From: Sphingomonas albertensis
GTDB taxonomy: Bacteria; Pseudomonadota; Alphaproteobacteria; Sphingomonadales; Sphingomonadaceae
Length of the DNA: 64,000 nt
Assembly: GCF_014358075.1 (NCBI RefSeq)
Contig: NZ_JACONT010000002.1
Coordinates: 124,001-188,000, forward strand
Reading direction: 5' to 3'
The notes under the pieces are model-generated. The model ran no database searches, was not told where the DNA came from, and was given only the letters and a program-made list of their open reading frames with translations. A program made the position numbers and the translations under genes. The stretch's first letter is position 1, and every line of letters starts with the position of its first letter. This document shows positions 8,227 to 18,047 of this stretch, piece by piece.

Positions 8227-10518
8227 TCACTTCACCCCATTCCAATTCGGCACAGCTTCCCCCGCCAGCTCTCGCACGAAAAACCCGAACTGCCGCCGCG
8301 CGACATAGTCGATCGGCCCGGTCGAGCGCCCGACGCTATGCTCGCCACCCGGCACCGCCAACAACTCGAAATCCTTGCCCGCGCGGATCAGCGCATCCGC
8401 GACCTGCATCGTCGAGGCGGGGTCGACATTGCTGTCCTGGTCGCCGACGATCATCAGCAGCTTGCCCGTCAGTTGCGCGGCGTGATCGACGCCCGAGGCG
8501 GCGGCATAGCTCGCATCGACCGGCCAGCCGAGCCACTGTTCGTTCCAACTGATCTTGTCCATCCGGTTGTCGTAACACCCCGCATAGGCCACCCCGACCT
8601 TGTAGAAATCGCCGTGGAACAGCAGCGCGTTTAGCGTGCTCTGCCCACCCGCCGATGCGCCGTAGATGCCGACCCGGCCGATATCGTAGGACGGATCCTT
8701 CGCCGCCATCGCACGGTGCCACGCGATCCGGTCCGGAAAGCCCGAGTCCGCGAGGTTCTTCCACGCGACGTCGTGGAATGCCTTGGAGCGGTTCGCCGTC
8801 CCCATCCCGTCGATCTGCACGACGATGAAGCCGAGATCGGCCTGCTCCTGCATCCCGATCGCCTTGTCGCCACCGGAATGGAAACCGAACGGCCAATATT
8901 GCTTGGGCACGAAGCTGTCGTGCGGCCCCGCATAGATGTTCTCGATCACCGGATAGCGCTTGCTCGGGTCATAGTCGTGCGGGCGGACGACGACGCCCCA
9001 GATGTCGGTCCTGCCGTCGCGCGCCTTCGCGACGAACACCTCGGGCCGCCGGAACCCCGCCGCGCGCAACGCACTGTCGTCGCCCCTGGTGATCGTCGCC
9101 ACCAGCGCGCCGTCGCTCGACCGGTGGAGTTCGCTGACGGTCGGCAGGTCGACCCGCGAATAGGTGTCGACATACAGCGACCCATCGGGCGAGAACCGCA
9201 CGTCGTGATCCGCCTTTGCCGGCGTCAGTGCGGTCGGGTGCCGCCCGTCGAAATCGATCCGGTAGACGTGGCGGAAATACGGGTCTTCGCCTGTGTTCAT
9301 ACCACTCGCCGCAAACACAATCTGTCGCTTGGCATCGTCGACGGCGATGACGTCGCGCACCACCCAGTTTCCGGTCGTGATCCGGTTCTTTACGGCGCCG
9401 GTGCGGCCGTCGATCAGGTACAGATGGTTCCAGCCATCGCGCTCGGACGCCCAGACGATCTCGCGACCGTCCGCGCCGACCTCATGCGCATAGCGACGAT
9501 CGGCATAGACAAACGTCTTCGCATCCTCGGTCACCGCGGCGTGCGCGACGCCGGTCTCCGCATCGACCGCGACGATCCGCGCCTGGCCGAAACCGCGCCG
9601 GACATAATCGAATGCCACACTCCGTCCGTCACTCCGCCAGCGTGGCGCGGAGAGTTCGTACGCATTGGGGAACAGCGCGTCGTCGATCACCGTCTGCCGC
9701 CGCGAGGCGAGGTCGAACAGCACTGGTCGCTCCTGATCGATCGCATCGCCAGGCTTGGGATAGAGCTGGCTTTGCAGCTTCGGCTGGAGTTGGTCGCGCG
9801 GCGACGACTCCACACGCAGCACTCTTCGTTGATACCCCGGACGAACGCGGTAGATCATGATGTGCCGACTATTCGGCGACCAGCGCAGCGTCTCGGGATC
9901 GTAGAAATTGCCCGCGCTGCCATCGACGCTGATCGGAACGATCGCCGTATCGCCGGTCTTGCGCACGACGAGGTTGTCGCCCTGTACGAACGCGGTCCAA
10001 TTCCCATCGGGCGAAGCCTTCGGACTATTGTCCGCCGGCACCGATATATCGCGCACCACGCCGAAGCCGCGCGGCCGGCTGCGATCGACCGCCGCCTCGC
10101 AGCGATACACGACGATCCCGCACTGCCACCGCGTCTCGTCCAGCGAGAACGCAATGGCCTTCCCGTCCTCCGCATAATCGAACTCGGCGAACGGCAGGTG
10201 CATCGGATCGACCGCCTCGTGCCGCGCATTGCCGAGCGCCGCCGCAAGCTTGGCCGTGTCGAATGCGGGCGACTTGGCGAGCGTCTTCGCATCCACCGTC
10301 TCGAATACAAACCCGCCCGCGACCGTCTTCCGATACGAGAAGCGCCGCCCGTCCGGTGTCCAGTGCGCCGGCCAAGCGACCTCCCGCGTCAGATCCTGCC
10401 AAGCCCGGCGCAGTCCGATCGATCGCCGGAACGCGGCTTCGTCGGGCGCGGCCTGCGCCGCCGCCGAAGCGCACAACAGGATCAGCGCGAGCGCCCGCGA
10501 CGAACGACGTACAGTCAT
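8227..10518 (-). CDS. S9 family serine peptidase, dipeptidyl peptidase IV type
   Basis: 763 residues with a signal peptide ([23 protein letters not shown]). The first ~500 residues form a DPP-IV N-terminal beta-propeller region; the last ~250 form the prolyl oligopeptidase alpha/beta-hydrolase domain. The nucleophile elbow GASAGGQS carries Ser622, followed by Asp in VGDQDSNVD and His in GGEHSVG. Family members remove X-Pro or X-Ala dipeptides from peptide N-termini. The ATG shares ATGA with the stop of the GH2 gene, so translation is coupled and this is the last gene of the receptor-GH2-peptidase unit. A proline-directed peptidase suggests a glycoprotein, not a plain polysaccharide, as substrate. 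Confidence 0.92.
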   Translation of the reverse strand: MTVRRSSRALALILLCASAAAQAAPDEAAFRRSIGLRRAWQDLTREVAWPAHWTPDGRRFSYRKTVAGGFVFETVDAKTLAKSPAFDTAKLAAALGNARHEAVDPMHLPFAEFDYAEDGKAIAFSLDETRWQCGIVVYRCEAAVDRSRPRGFGVVRDISVPADNSPKASPDGNWTAFVQGDNLVVRKTGDTAIVPISVDGSAGNFYDPETLRWSPNSRHIMIYRVRPGYQRRVLRVESSPRDQLQPKLQSQLYPKPGDAIDQERPVLFDLASRRQTVIDDALFPNAYELSAPRWRSDGRSVAFDYVRRGFGQARIVAVDAETGVAHAAVTEDAKTFVYADRRYAHEVGADGREIVWASERDGWNHLYLIDGRTGAVKNRITTGNWVVRDVIAVDDAKRQIVFAASGMNTGEDPYFRHVYRIDFDGRHPTALTPAKADHDVRFSPDGSLYVDTYSRVDLPTVSELHRSSDGALVATITRGDDSALRAAGFRRPEVFVAKARDGRTDIWGVVVRPHDYDPSKRYPVIENIYAGPHDSFVPKQYWPFGFHSGGDKAIGMQEQADLGFIVVQIDGMGTANRSKAFHDVAWKNLADSGFPDRIAWHRAMAAKDPSYDIGRVGIYGASAGGQSTLNALLFHGDFYKVGVAYAGCYDNRMDKISWNEQWLGWPVDASYAAASGVDHAAQLTGKLLMIVGDQDSNVDPASTMQVADALIRAGKDFELLAVPGGEHSVGRSTGPIDYVARRQFGFFVRELAGEAVPNWNGVK

Positions 10519-12986
10519 GGGATATCCTTGGTCAGACCGATGAGCGGCAGCATCGCCGGCGCGAGGCCGTCGCCACGCGCCTCCAGCCGGATCGGCCCGC
10601 CCTTCGCACCCGCCTGCACCAGCGCCATGCACAGCCCGTTGAATGCCGAGCGCGACGTCGCATGATCGGGCTCCAGACTCCGCGGATCGCCGTTGCCGAC
10701 GCCGAGCAGTGTCGCATCGCCCGTCAGCGTGAACGACACGCGATTGGACGCGGTAGGCATTTCGCACCGTTTCGCATCGAGGATAGCAACCCGCACCACC
10801 GCGACCTCACCCGGCGCCAATTGCCGCCGATCGCTCGACAGGCCGATCCGTGCCGCCGCCCCGGTCGTCTCGCGCACCGCGTGCATTACGCGCTTGCCGC
10901 CGCGATACCCGTACGCCTCGATCCGTCCTGGCGCATACGCCACCTGCCATTCGAGATGTGTGTTCTTCACCACCGCCTGCCGTCCGAGACTCCGTCCGTT
11001 CAAGACCAGCTCGACCGCCTCGCAATTGCTGTGCACCCACACCGAGACCGGCTGGCCCTCGCGCCCCACCCAGTTCCAGTGCGGGAACAGGTGCAGCACC
11101 GGCTCCCTGCTCCACCACGCGCGATAATAATGATAATTGTCCTTCGGGAATCCGCACAGGTCCATCTGGCCGAAGTTCGAGACATTCTCGGGCCAGCGTT
11201 CGAACGGCGTAGGCTCGCCGCGATAGTCGAACCCGGTCCATACGAATCCCCCGCTCAGGAACGGCCGCGCGTCGTAGAAACTCCACCATTTTTCCGCGGT
11301 CGTCGCCCATTTGGGAAATTCGCGGTCGTACGCGGGCACGAAGCCGGCCTTGTCGTCACGCGCATATTCGCCGCGGGTCATCACCGTGCTGCCCGTCTCG
11401 GTGCCGATTATCGGCATGGCGGGATGCGCGGCGTGGTACGGATCGATCGCGTCGAGGTAGTAATTGCACCCCATCACGTCGAGCACGCGCGACGCCCCCT
11501 CGCCGAACTTGCCGTTGAAAGCCTCCGTCACCGGCCGCGTCCCGTCGAGTTCGTACACTTTGCGCTTCATCGTCTCGGCGATCCGCGCGCCGGTCTCGGT
11601 GCCGCGGTGGATCTCCTCGTTGCCGATGCTCCACAGGATGATGCTCGGATGGTTGCGCCCCTGCCGCACCATCCGCTCGAGCTGCCCCAGCCCCTCGGCA
11701 TTGCTCGACATCTGCCGCGTCTCGTCGATCATCAGGATGCCCATCCGATCGCACGCGTCGAGGATCGCGGGCGACGGCGAATGATGCGTCGAGCGATAGG
11801 CGTTGCTGCCCATCGCCTTCAGTTGCTCGAGCCGCCAGACGTGCAGGCTGTCGGGCACCGCGAAGCCGACCCCGGCGTGATCCTGATGGTTGCAGGTGCC
11901 CTTGATCTTGACCGGCTTGCCGTTGAGGAAAAACCCGCGGTTCGCATCGAAGCGGATCGTGCGGATCCCGAAGCTGCACGTGTCGCAGTCCACCACCACG
12001 CCATCGACCAAGATCTCGCTGACCAGCATGTAAAGATGCGGCGTTTCGAGCGACCAGAGCGCAGGCGCGACAATACGCGTCTCCTGCATCGCGGTCGTCT
12101 CGCCCCACGCCGGCAAGCCGAGCGGGTCCGCGAACAGCACCGCGACCGTCTTCCCGTCCGGACCGATCACCGTCGATCGAACCCGCGCCTCACACGCACG
12201 GCCATCATTCGCGATCTCGGTCGCAACCCGGACCGTGGCACCGCCGGCCTCAACGGAACAGCGCACGGTCGCACCCCATCGGCGGATGTGCGTCGGCGCA
12301 GTCTTCATGAGCCGCACGTCACGGTAGAGCCCCGCCCCCTCGTACGACCACGCCTCGCCGAGGCTCACGTCGCAGCGGATGACGAGCACATTGTCCTCGC
12401 CCGGTTTTGCGAAGTCGGTGACGTCGATCTCGAACGGCGCATAGCCACTTTCGTTCGATCCCACGACGAAGCCGTTGAGGATCACGACGCAATCGCGCGC
12501 CACCCCGTCGAACTGGAGCAGCAACCGCCGCCCCGCATCCGCCGTGTCGAGCCGGATCACGCGCCGATACCAGCCCACACTGGTCGCCGGCCACATCCGC
12601 CCGACCGGCTTGAACCCCTGGAACGCACCCGTGCGGTCCGCCTCGCTCCCCGCCGGTCCGAACTGCGCGAACGGCAGGTCGACCGCCCAGTCGTGCGGCA
12701 GCGTCACTGACTCCCAAGCGCTGTCGTCGAATTTCGCTTCGGCAACCGGCGTGCCGACATCGCCCGACTTGGCGTAGGTATCGTGCGAACGGCCGTAGCC
12801 GAAATCTTTCGCCGGATCGCTCGCGTGCCCCAGATGAAACCGCCACCCGGTCCCGAGCGAGACGATCTCGCGCGGGCCGACCGAGGGAGACGTCCCCACC
12901 GCACCGATCGGAACCGCAGGGACGATCGCGGCAAGCGCGGTCACGCCGCCCGTCTTCAAAACGTCGCGGCGGACCAAGCTCGTCAT
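10515..12986 (-). CDS. Glycoside hydrolase family 2, putative beta-galactosidase
   Basis: 823 residues. The N-terminus MTSLVRRDVLKTGGVTAL is a Tat-like signal. Domain order is the GH2 sugar-binding domain (about 40-210), immunoglobulin-like domain (about 215-320), TIM barrel (about 325-620) and C-terminal DUF4982-like beta domains. The acid/base Glu457 lies in WSIGNEE and the nucleophile Glu530 in IIGTETGS. The family also holds beta-glucuronidases and beta-mannosidases; the domain layout best fits exo-beta-galactosidase, but substrate is not proven by sequence. It begins 22 bp after the TonB receptor stop and overlaps the downstream DPP-IV start by 4 bp. Confidence 0.9.
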   Translation of the reverse strand: MTSLVRRDVLKTGGVTALAAIVPAVPIGAVGTSPSVGPREIVSLGTGWRFHLGHASDPAKDFGYGRSHDTYAKSGDVGTPVAEAKFDDSAWESVTLPHDWAVDLPFAQFGPAGSEADRTGAFQGFKPVGRMWPATSVGWYRRVIRLDTADAGRRLLLQFDGVARDCVVILNGFVVGSNESGYAPFEIDVTDFAKPGEDNVLVIRCDVSLGEAWSYEGAGLYRDVRLMKTAPTHIRRWGATVRCSVEAGGATVRVATEIANDGRACEARVRSTVIGPDGKTVAVLFADPLGLPAWGETTAMQETRIVAPALWSLETPHLYMLVSEILVDGVVVDCDTCSFGIRTIRFDANRGFFLNGKPVKIKGTCNHQDHAGVGFAVPDSLHVWRLEQLKAMGSNAYRSTHHSPSPAILDACDRMGILMIDETRQMSSNAEGLGQLERMVRQGRNHPSIILWSIGNEEIHRGTETGARIAETMKRKVYELDGTRPVTEAFNGKFGEGASRVLDVMGCNYYLDAIDPYHAAHPAMPIIGTETGSTVMTRGEYARDDKAGFVPAYDREFPKWATTAEKWWSFYDARPFLSGGFVWTGFDYRGEPTPFERWPENVSNFGQMDLCGFPKDNYHYYRAWWSREPVLHLFPHWNWVGREGQPVSVWVHSNCEAVELVLNGRSLGRQAVVKNTHLEWQVAYAPGRIEAYGYRGGKRVMHAVRETTGAAARIGLSSDRRQLAPGEVAVVRVAILDAKRCEMPTASNRVSFTLTGDATLLGVGNGDPRSLEPDHATSRSAFNGLCMALVQAGAKGGPIRLEARGDGLAPAMLPLIGLTKDIP

Positions 12987-13008
12987 ACCATTACCCCAGT
13001 CGTCGCCG

Positions 13009-15960
13009 TCAGAAGTTCACCGTGGCGCCAACGAACATCGTCCGTCCCAGCGTATCGTACACGCCCGGATAGGTGTTGCCGTTGCCGAACGACGACAGGA
13101 TACCCGCTGCGATCGCCGGTGGATCCTTGTCGAACAGGTTGTTGACGCCCGCCCGCAACTGGAGCCTCTCGCCGACTGCAACGGTGCCCGCAAGATCGAT
13201 GTAATTATACGCGGAGATCTTCTTGTTGATGACGCTCGGCGTGCCAGCAAGGAAGCTGTTGTCGGACAGCGACGACAGCGTGACCGCATCGGTATGGCGC
13301 CAAGAGACCGATACCGATGCACCCTCCGGCATTTGCCAGGTCGTCCGCATCGCATGCCGCCATGTCGGGTTGGGCTGGCCGCAGGTATAGCCGTACAGCC
13401 CCCTGCAATCGTAGCTGCCCAGACCCGCCAAGGGTTCGGCGGCCTGTTCGATCAGGCGCGTGCCGACCAGGTTCAGGTTGATCTTGCCGAGCGCGCCGAT
13501 GCCGAACGTGTAGTCCGCGGTAATGTCGACCCCTGAGGTCGTCAGCGATCCGGTATTGTACGTCGTCGAGACGATATAGCCGTTGGTCCCGAAGATCGCG
13601 CCCGAGCGCGGATCGCGCGTGAACAGCCCACAATAGAACGGATCGCCACCCGCAACGCACTGGCTGATCGCGAGCGATGGATCGACCGAGCTGATATAGT
13701 CCTTCACCTTCACGTGGAAATAATCGACGGTCAGCGTGAAGTTGCGCAGCATCCGCGGGGTCAGCACGATACCCGCCGTATAGGTGTCCGCCTTTTCGGG
13801 TTTCAGTGCGACGTTCCCGCCGAACTGTGCCGAACACGTATCGGACGGACATTCGATGATGCTGCCATATTGCGCCTGCGTCACCCCGGTCAGCCGGCAG
13901 ACGTCGAACGACGCGGTCGGCGATGCGCCGGAGCACGGGTCCTGCGCGGCGACGTTGCCGATCGACCGCGATCCGAACAGCTCGCCGATATTGGGCGCAC
14001 GGATCGCGCGGTTGTAGCTGAAGCGAAGACGCGCATCCTCGGACGGCGCCCAGCTCGCTTCGCCCTTGTAGGTCCAGACGTTGTACTTCGACTTCAGTCC
14101 GGTCGATTGCTGGTCGTTGCGATACGCCGAATAGCGAAGGCCGCCATTGATGGTCAGCGCATGCGCGAACGGCAGGTTCTGGAGGACCGGAATTTCGATC
14201 TCGCCATACGCTTCGTTGACGGTGATGCGGCCGTCGGAGTCGGTCGCGCCCCCCTGTTCGGCTACCGCGTCCGCGGTGTAGTTCAGCGTCTCGCGGCGAC
14301 GCTCCGCACCCAACGCGATGTTGACGCCGCGCTTCGCCCAGGGGCTTGTGATGCCGAACGTGCCGAGGTCGCCGTTGACGTTCGCGGAGATCACCGTGAG
14401 CGCATTGCGCGACGCGGTGTTGCTTTCCGAAAACAGATAGGCGGCCTGCGTGTCGGTGATCGCGTTGGGCTGGAACACGTTGACCGGTATGCAGGCCGGA
14501 TCGCTGCCGTCGATCACCGATCGACAGGTCACCACACCGTTCACGTTGACCACGTCGAGCGCGCGCTGCGCCTTCACGTTGTCGACGTTGTTCATGTACG
14601 TCTCGTTGAACTTCACCAACGAATGCAGGTAGTTCACGTCGTACTGGAAACCGTGGCCGAGATCGCCGCGCACACCGGCGGAGTAGCGGTAATCCTGATG
14701 GCGGAGGTCGTCGCGTCGCGACTGCCCGTCGCCGAGCCGGTAGCCGATCAGCGTGTCCTGCGTCGCCGATGTCCCGCCGCTCGCGCCGCATAACGACTGT
14801 TGTTGCGCCGCGCTCATCAGCGGGTTGTCGCAGGGCACGGTGAAGCTCGTTCCCAGAAACAGCGCGGACGGCGCGACCTGCGAGAAGGTGTGATCCTTCA
14901 TGTACATGAAGCTGCCATAGACTTCGGCGATCGGCGCGATCTCGAACTTGGCGAACGCACCGCCGATGTAGCGATCGTCGGACCGCTGGAGGTAGTTGGT
15001 CGGCGAGTAATTGTAGGCGTAGGCCGACGTGTAGGGCACCCAGTTCTGCGTGCCGTTCATGTTGTTGGTCAGCGTCTTGCCGGCGTTGGGCCCACCCAGT
15101 GGCGCAAACGTGCCATAGGTCGAGTTGCTCGAGCCGCCGCAGACCAAACCGGTCCCGGCGTCGTCAGCCTGGTTCAGCGCGCACGCGGACACGTCGCGAT
15201 TGGCCTGAAGGACGGGCTCGGTGTGACGATAGCCACCATAGACGGTGACGTTCCCGCGACCGTCGGCGAAGTTCTTGCCATAGGCGGCGTTGATATCCTG
15301 CTTGCCGCCATCGGCTACGCGGCGCGTTGCATTCGCATACCCCGCCGCCGAGACGATATCGCGCACCCCGCTATTGTCGTTGGTATGAACGCCGAGACCC
15401 GATTGGACGTCAATGCGAAGGCCATCGAGATGATCCTTCAGCACGAAATTGACGACACCCGCCACCGCGTCGGACCCGTACACCGCCGACGCGCCGCCGG
15501 TCACCACGTCGACCCGGTCGATCAGTGCCGACGGCACGAAGTTCAGATCGATCGCCTGTTGCGGCAGCAGACGCTGACCGTTGAGCAGGATCAGCGTCCG
15601 GTTGGAGCCTAAGTTGCGCAGGTTGATGTTGGCGGTGCCGTCCGATCCGTTCGAGACGTTCTCGTTCGCATCGGCGGTGAACTGCGGCAGGCGGTTGAGC
15701 ACGCTCTCGACGTTGACCGCGCCCTGATATTTGATCTCTTGGTCCGTCACCGATGTGATCGGGCTGTTGCTCTGCAGATCGGGGCGGCGAATGCGCGTGC
15801 CGGTGACGACGATCGCGCCGTCGGCGTTCGAATCAGCGCTCACCTCCGGTCCCGACACAGGCTCCGGCGCAACCTGTGCGTAAGCACCCGACGACAGCAG
15901 TAGCGCGACCATTGCTCCCACACGCGACTGCCGCCGCAAATTTTCAACATAAAATGTCAT
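13009..15960 (-). CDS. TonB-dependent outer-membrane receptor
   Basis: 983 residues. A basic, slightly long signal region (to about AYAQ at 29) is followed by a typical plug domain beginning IVVTGTRI and containing SVLNRLPQ, NLRNLGSNRTLILLNGQR and GGASAVYGSDAVAGVVNF, then a 22-strand barrel ending in a terminal Phe. It imports a substrate across the outer membrane using the proton motive force through TonB/ExbB/ExbD. The start at 15960 has AGGAG 9 nt upstream. It heads the unit with GH2 and the DPP-IV peptidase, so the cargo is probably a galactose/arabinose-bearing oligosaccharide or glycopeptide. A copy of the AT-rich operator lies about 60-80 bp upstream. Confidence 0.95.
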   Translation of the reverse strand: MTFYVENLRRQSRVGAMVALLLSSGAYAQVAPEPVSGPEVSADSNADGAIVVTGTRIRRPDLQSNSPITSVTDQEIKYQGAVNVESVLNRLPQFTADANENVSNGSDGTANINLRNLGSNRTLILLNGQRLLPQQAIDLNFVPSALIDRVDVVTGGASAVYGSDAVAGVVNFVLKDHLDGLRIDVQSGLGVHTNDNSGVRDIVSAAGYANATRRVADGGKQDINAAYGKNFADGRGNVTVYGGYRHTEPVLQANRDVSACALNQADDAGTGLVCGGSSNSTYGTFAPLGGPNAGKTLTNNMNGTQNWVPYTSAYAYNYSPTNYLQRSDDRYIGGAFAKFEIAPIAEVYGSFMYMKDHTFSQVAPSALFLGTSFTVPCDNPLMSAAQQQSLCGASGGTSATQDTLIGYRLGDGQSRRDDLRHQDYRYSAGVRGDLGHGFQYDVNYLHSLVKFNETYMNNVDNVKAQRALDVVNVNGVVTCRSVIDGSDPACIPVNVFQPNAITDTQAAYLFSESNTASRNALTVISANVNGDLGTFGITSPWAKRGVNIALGAERRRETLNYTADAVAEQGGATDSDGRITVNEAYGEIEIPVLQNLPFAHALTINGGLRYSAYRNDQQSTGLKSKYNVWTYKGEASWAPSEDARLRFSYNRAIRAPNIGELFGSRSIGNVAAQDPCSGASPTASFDVCRLTGVTQAQYGSIIECPSDTCSAQFGGNVALKPEKADTYTAGIVLTPRMLRNFTLTVDYFHVKVKDYISSVDPSLAISQCVAGGDPFYCGLFTRDPRSGAIFGTNGYIVSTTYNTGSLTTSGVDITADYTFGIGALGKINLNLVGTRLIEQAAEPLAGLGSYDCRGLYGYTCGQPNPTWRHAMRTTWQMPEGASVSVSWRHTDAVTLSSLSDNSFLAGTPSVINKKISAYNYIDLAGTVAVGERLQLRAGVNNLFDKDPPAIAAGILSSFGNGNTYPGVYDTLGRTMFVGATVNF

Positions 15961-16021
15961 GGGTGCCCGCGCTCCTGTTTCGATGTTGCGCGCAATCCAT
16001 CACGCCACCGAAACTAAGTCA

Positions 16022-16040
16022 AATATAATATACGATATCC
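16022..16040. promoter_or_regulatory. Putative operator, copy 2 (TonB receptor gene)
   Basis: Read on the minus strand this is GGATATCGTATATTATATT, 16 of 19 identical to 5277-5295, including the uninterrupted 12-mer GGATATCGTATA. It lies 62 bp upstream of the receptor start in the only strongly AT-rich stretch of this intergenic region. Confidence 0.6.
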
Positions 16041-16140
16041 CAAATCTGTTTGTGGTTGAGGGTTTGCCGGGCGACAATTCCACGGGGCGGGCGGCAGTGC
16101 GTGATCCGCTCGACGCTGCAGTGCCGCTAGCCGCACATAC

Positions 16141-17316
16141 TCACGATCCCAGGGACGGAGCCTTTCGCGAGTCCAACTTCCAGGACAATGCCCAGATCGC
16201 GAAGCCGCCGAGAGCCAGCGCGGTGCCGACCCATCCGGTCGAAGGCAGGCCATAGCCTCCCGCGATTGCCAGGCCGCCAAGCCATGGCCCTATCGCGTTG
16301 GCCGTGTTGAACGCGGAGTGGTTGAGCGCCGCCGCCAGCGTCTGCGCCTCCTCCGCGACGTCCATGAGACGGGTCTGGAGGATCGTCGACAGCCCGCCCC
16401 CGCACCCGATGAGCAGCACCACGGGCAGCATCGCCCAGAGATGTGGCGTGGCCGGTGCGTAGAGGGCGAGCGCCCCTGCCCCGAACAGCAGGGTTATTCC
16501 CGCCGCAGGCATCAACGCGACGTCCGCGGCCTTTGCGCAGACCAATGTGCCGATCGTCATGCCAACGCCGAACAGCGCGAAGGCGACCGGCGTGAACGCG
16601 GACGATACGCCCGTCACCTCGGTCAGCGTCGAGGCGAGATAGGTATAGACGCAGAAGATCCCGCCGAACCCGACCGCCCCGATCGCGAGCGTCAGCCAGA
16701 CCTGCCCGTTACGCAGCGCCGCTAGTTCGCCGAGCGGGCTGGCATCCTTAGCAGGCTGCAGGACCGGCGCGAATCTGACCAGCATCGCCACCGTCGCCGC
16801 GGCGATGATCGCGACGATCCCAAAGCCCCAGCGCCAGCCGAACCACTGGCCGATGCCATTCGCCAGCGGCACGCCCGCGATCGTCGCGATCGTCAGCCCG
16901 AGCATCATCCGCGACACCGCCCGCGACCGCTTCTCGCGCGGCACCATCGATGCAGCGACCAGCGATCCCACGCCGAAATACGCGCCGTGCGGCAAGCCAC
17001 TCAAGAACCGGGCGAGCAGCATCAGATGATAGGTTGGAGCGAGCGCGGACAGCCCGTTGGCGATCCCGAGGAACGTCATCAACCCGATCAGCAACACCCG
17101 CCGCTCGATCTTTGCCGCCAACACCGCGATCGTCGGCGCCCCCACGACAACGCCGAGCGCATAGGCGCTGATGACATGCCCCGCCGTCGGCTCGTCGATC
17201 CCCAGCCCGCGCGCGAACTGTGGCAAAAGGCTCATCGCGGCGAACTCGGTGGTTCCGATCGCGAACCCGCCAACGGCGAGCGCGAGCAACGCCATGCGCG
17301 TATCGACAGGTTTCAT
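16141..17316 (-). CDS. MFS transporter, AraJ/DHA1-like exporter
   Basis: 391 residues with about twelve hydrophobic segments. The start MKPVDTRMALLALAVGGFAIGTTEFAAMSLLPQ is characteristic of the DHA1 group that includes E. coli AraJ and YdhP. The loop between helices 2 and 3 (AAKIERRVLL) is a weak version of MFS motif A, and RFLSGLPHGAYFGVGS is the conserved helix-4 segment. Such proteins export sugars or small drugs. It is separated from the receptor unit by 180 bp holding the putative operator, and it faces the same way, so its transcription is probably independent. Substrate unknown. Confidence 0.88.
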   Translation of the reverse strand: MKPVDTRMALLALAVGGFAIGTTEFAAMSLLPQFARGLGIDEPTAGHVISAYALGVVVGAPTIAVLAAKIERRVLLIGLMTFLGIANGLSALAPTYHLMLLARFLSGLPHGAYFGVGSLVAASMVPREKRSRAVSRMMLGLTIATIAGVPLANGIGQWFGWRWGFGIVAIIAAATVAMLVRFAPVLQPAKDASPLGELAALRNGQVWLTLAIGAVGFGGIFCVYTYLASTLTEVTGVSSAFTPVAFALFGVGMTIGTLVCAKAADVALMPAAGITLLFGAGALALYAPATPHLWAMLPVVLLIGCGGGLSTILQTRLMDVAEEAQTLAAALNHSAFNTANAIGPWLGGLAIAGGYGLPSTGWVGTALALGGFAIWALSWKLDSRKAPSLGS

Positions 17317-17378
17317 GGGGGATCGCTTTCGTGAGTCGGTGAGGGCGCAAAATGCTGCGCCGCAGCATCAACCCTCTA

Positions 17379-17996
17379 TCAGCCCGGCCGGCGCATCTTG
17401 AACAAGGAATCCTCCGTGATCGTAAAGTAATCCGCGGGGCCGCCGCCGCGCAGGATCGGGTTCGCGCGGGCCGTCTGGTACACGCCGTCTTCCAGCATTG
17501 ACGAGTCGATGTGGATCGCGACAGCCTCGCCGAGCACCAGCCACTGGTCGAGTTCGCGGCCTTCCTTCGTCTCGAGTCGGATCAGTTGCGTCAGCTTGCA
17601 TTCGAACTGCGCGCGGCTGGCGGCGACGCGCGCCGGCTTCACCTTGGCCGACTGCGCCATCTCAAGCCCGGCCAGCGCGAACTCGTCGACATCGGCGGCA
17701 ACGTTCGCGGCGGTCGTGTTCATCGCCTCGCTCAGATCGCGGGACACCAGATTCCAGACGAACTCGCCGGTCGCCTCGATATTGGCGACGCTGTCCTTCC
17801 ACCCCATCGACGAAAAGCCGATGATCGGCGGGGTGTAGTTGAACAGGTTGAAGAAGCTGTACGGTGCGAGGTTCGCCACGCCCTCGGCGGAGACGGTGCT
17901 GACCCAGCCGATCGGTCGCGGCGCGACGATCGCGTTGAGGGGATCGTGCGGCAGGCGGTGACCGTTCGCGGGTTCGTAAGAATGCCATTCGATCAT
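17379..17996 (-). CDS. Flavin reductase-like FMN-binding family protein
   Basis: 205 residues with the flavin reductase-like split-barrel pattern: APRPIGWVSTVSAEGVANLAPYSFFN near the start, then PPIIGFSS and a C-terminal LGEAVAIHID strand. These proteins bind FMN and either serve as NAD(P)H:flavin reductases or as unassigned flavoproteins. Cytoplasmic, no signal. It ends 62 bp before the MFS start on the same strand and starts 51 bp from the divergent cytochrome b gene. The partner oxygenase, if any, is not in the window. Confidence 0.88.
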   Translation of the reverse strand: MIEWHSYEPANGHRLPHDPLNAIVAPRPIGWVSTVSAEGVANLAPYSFFNLFNYTPPIIGFSSMGWKDSVANIEATGEFVWNLVSRDLSEAMNTTAANVAADVDEFALAGLEMAQSAKVKPARVAASRAQFECKLTQLIRLETKEGRELDQWLVLGEAVAIHIDSSMLEDGVYQTARANPILRGGGPADYFTITEDSLFKMRRPG

Positions 17997-18047
17997 GCGC
18001 TTATCCCTGCTAGGATCGGGTTCGACTGGCTATAGCGAAGGCCGCGC

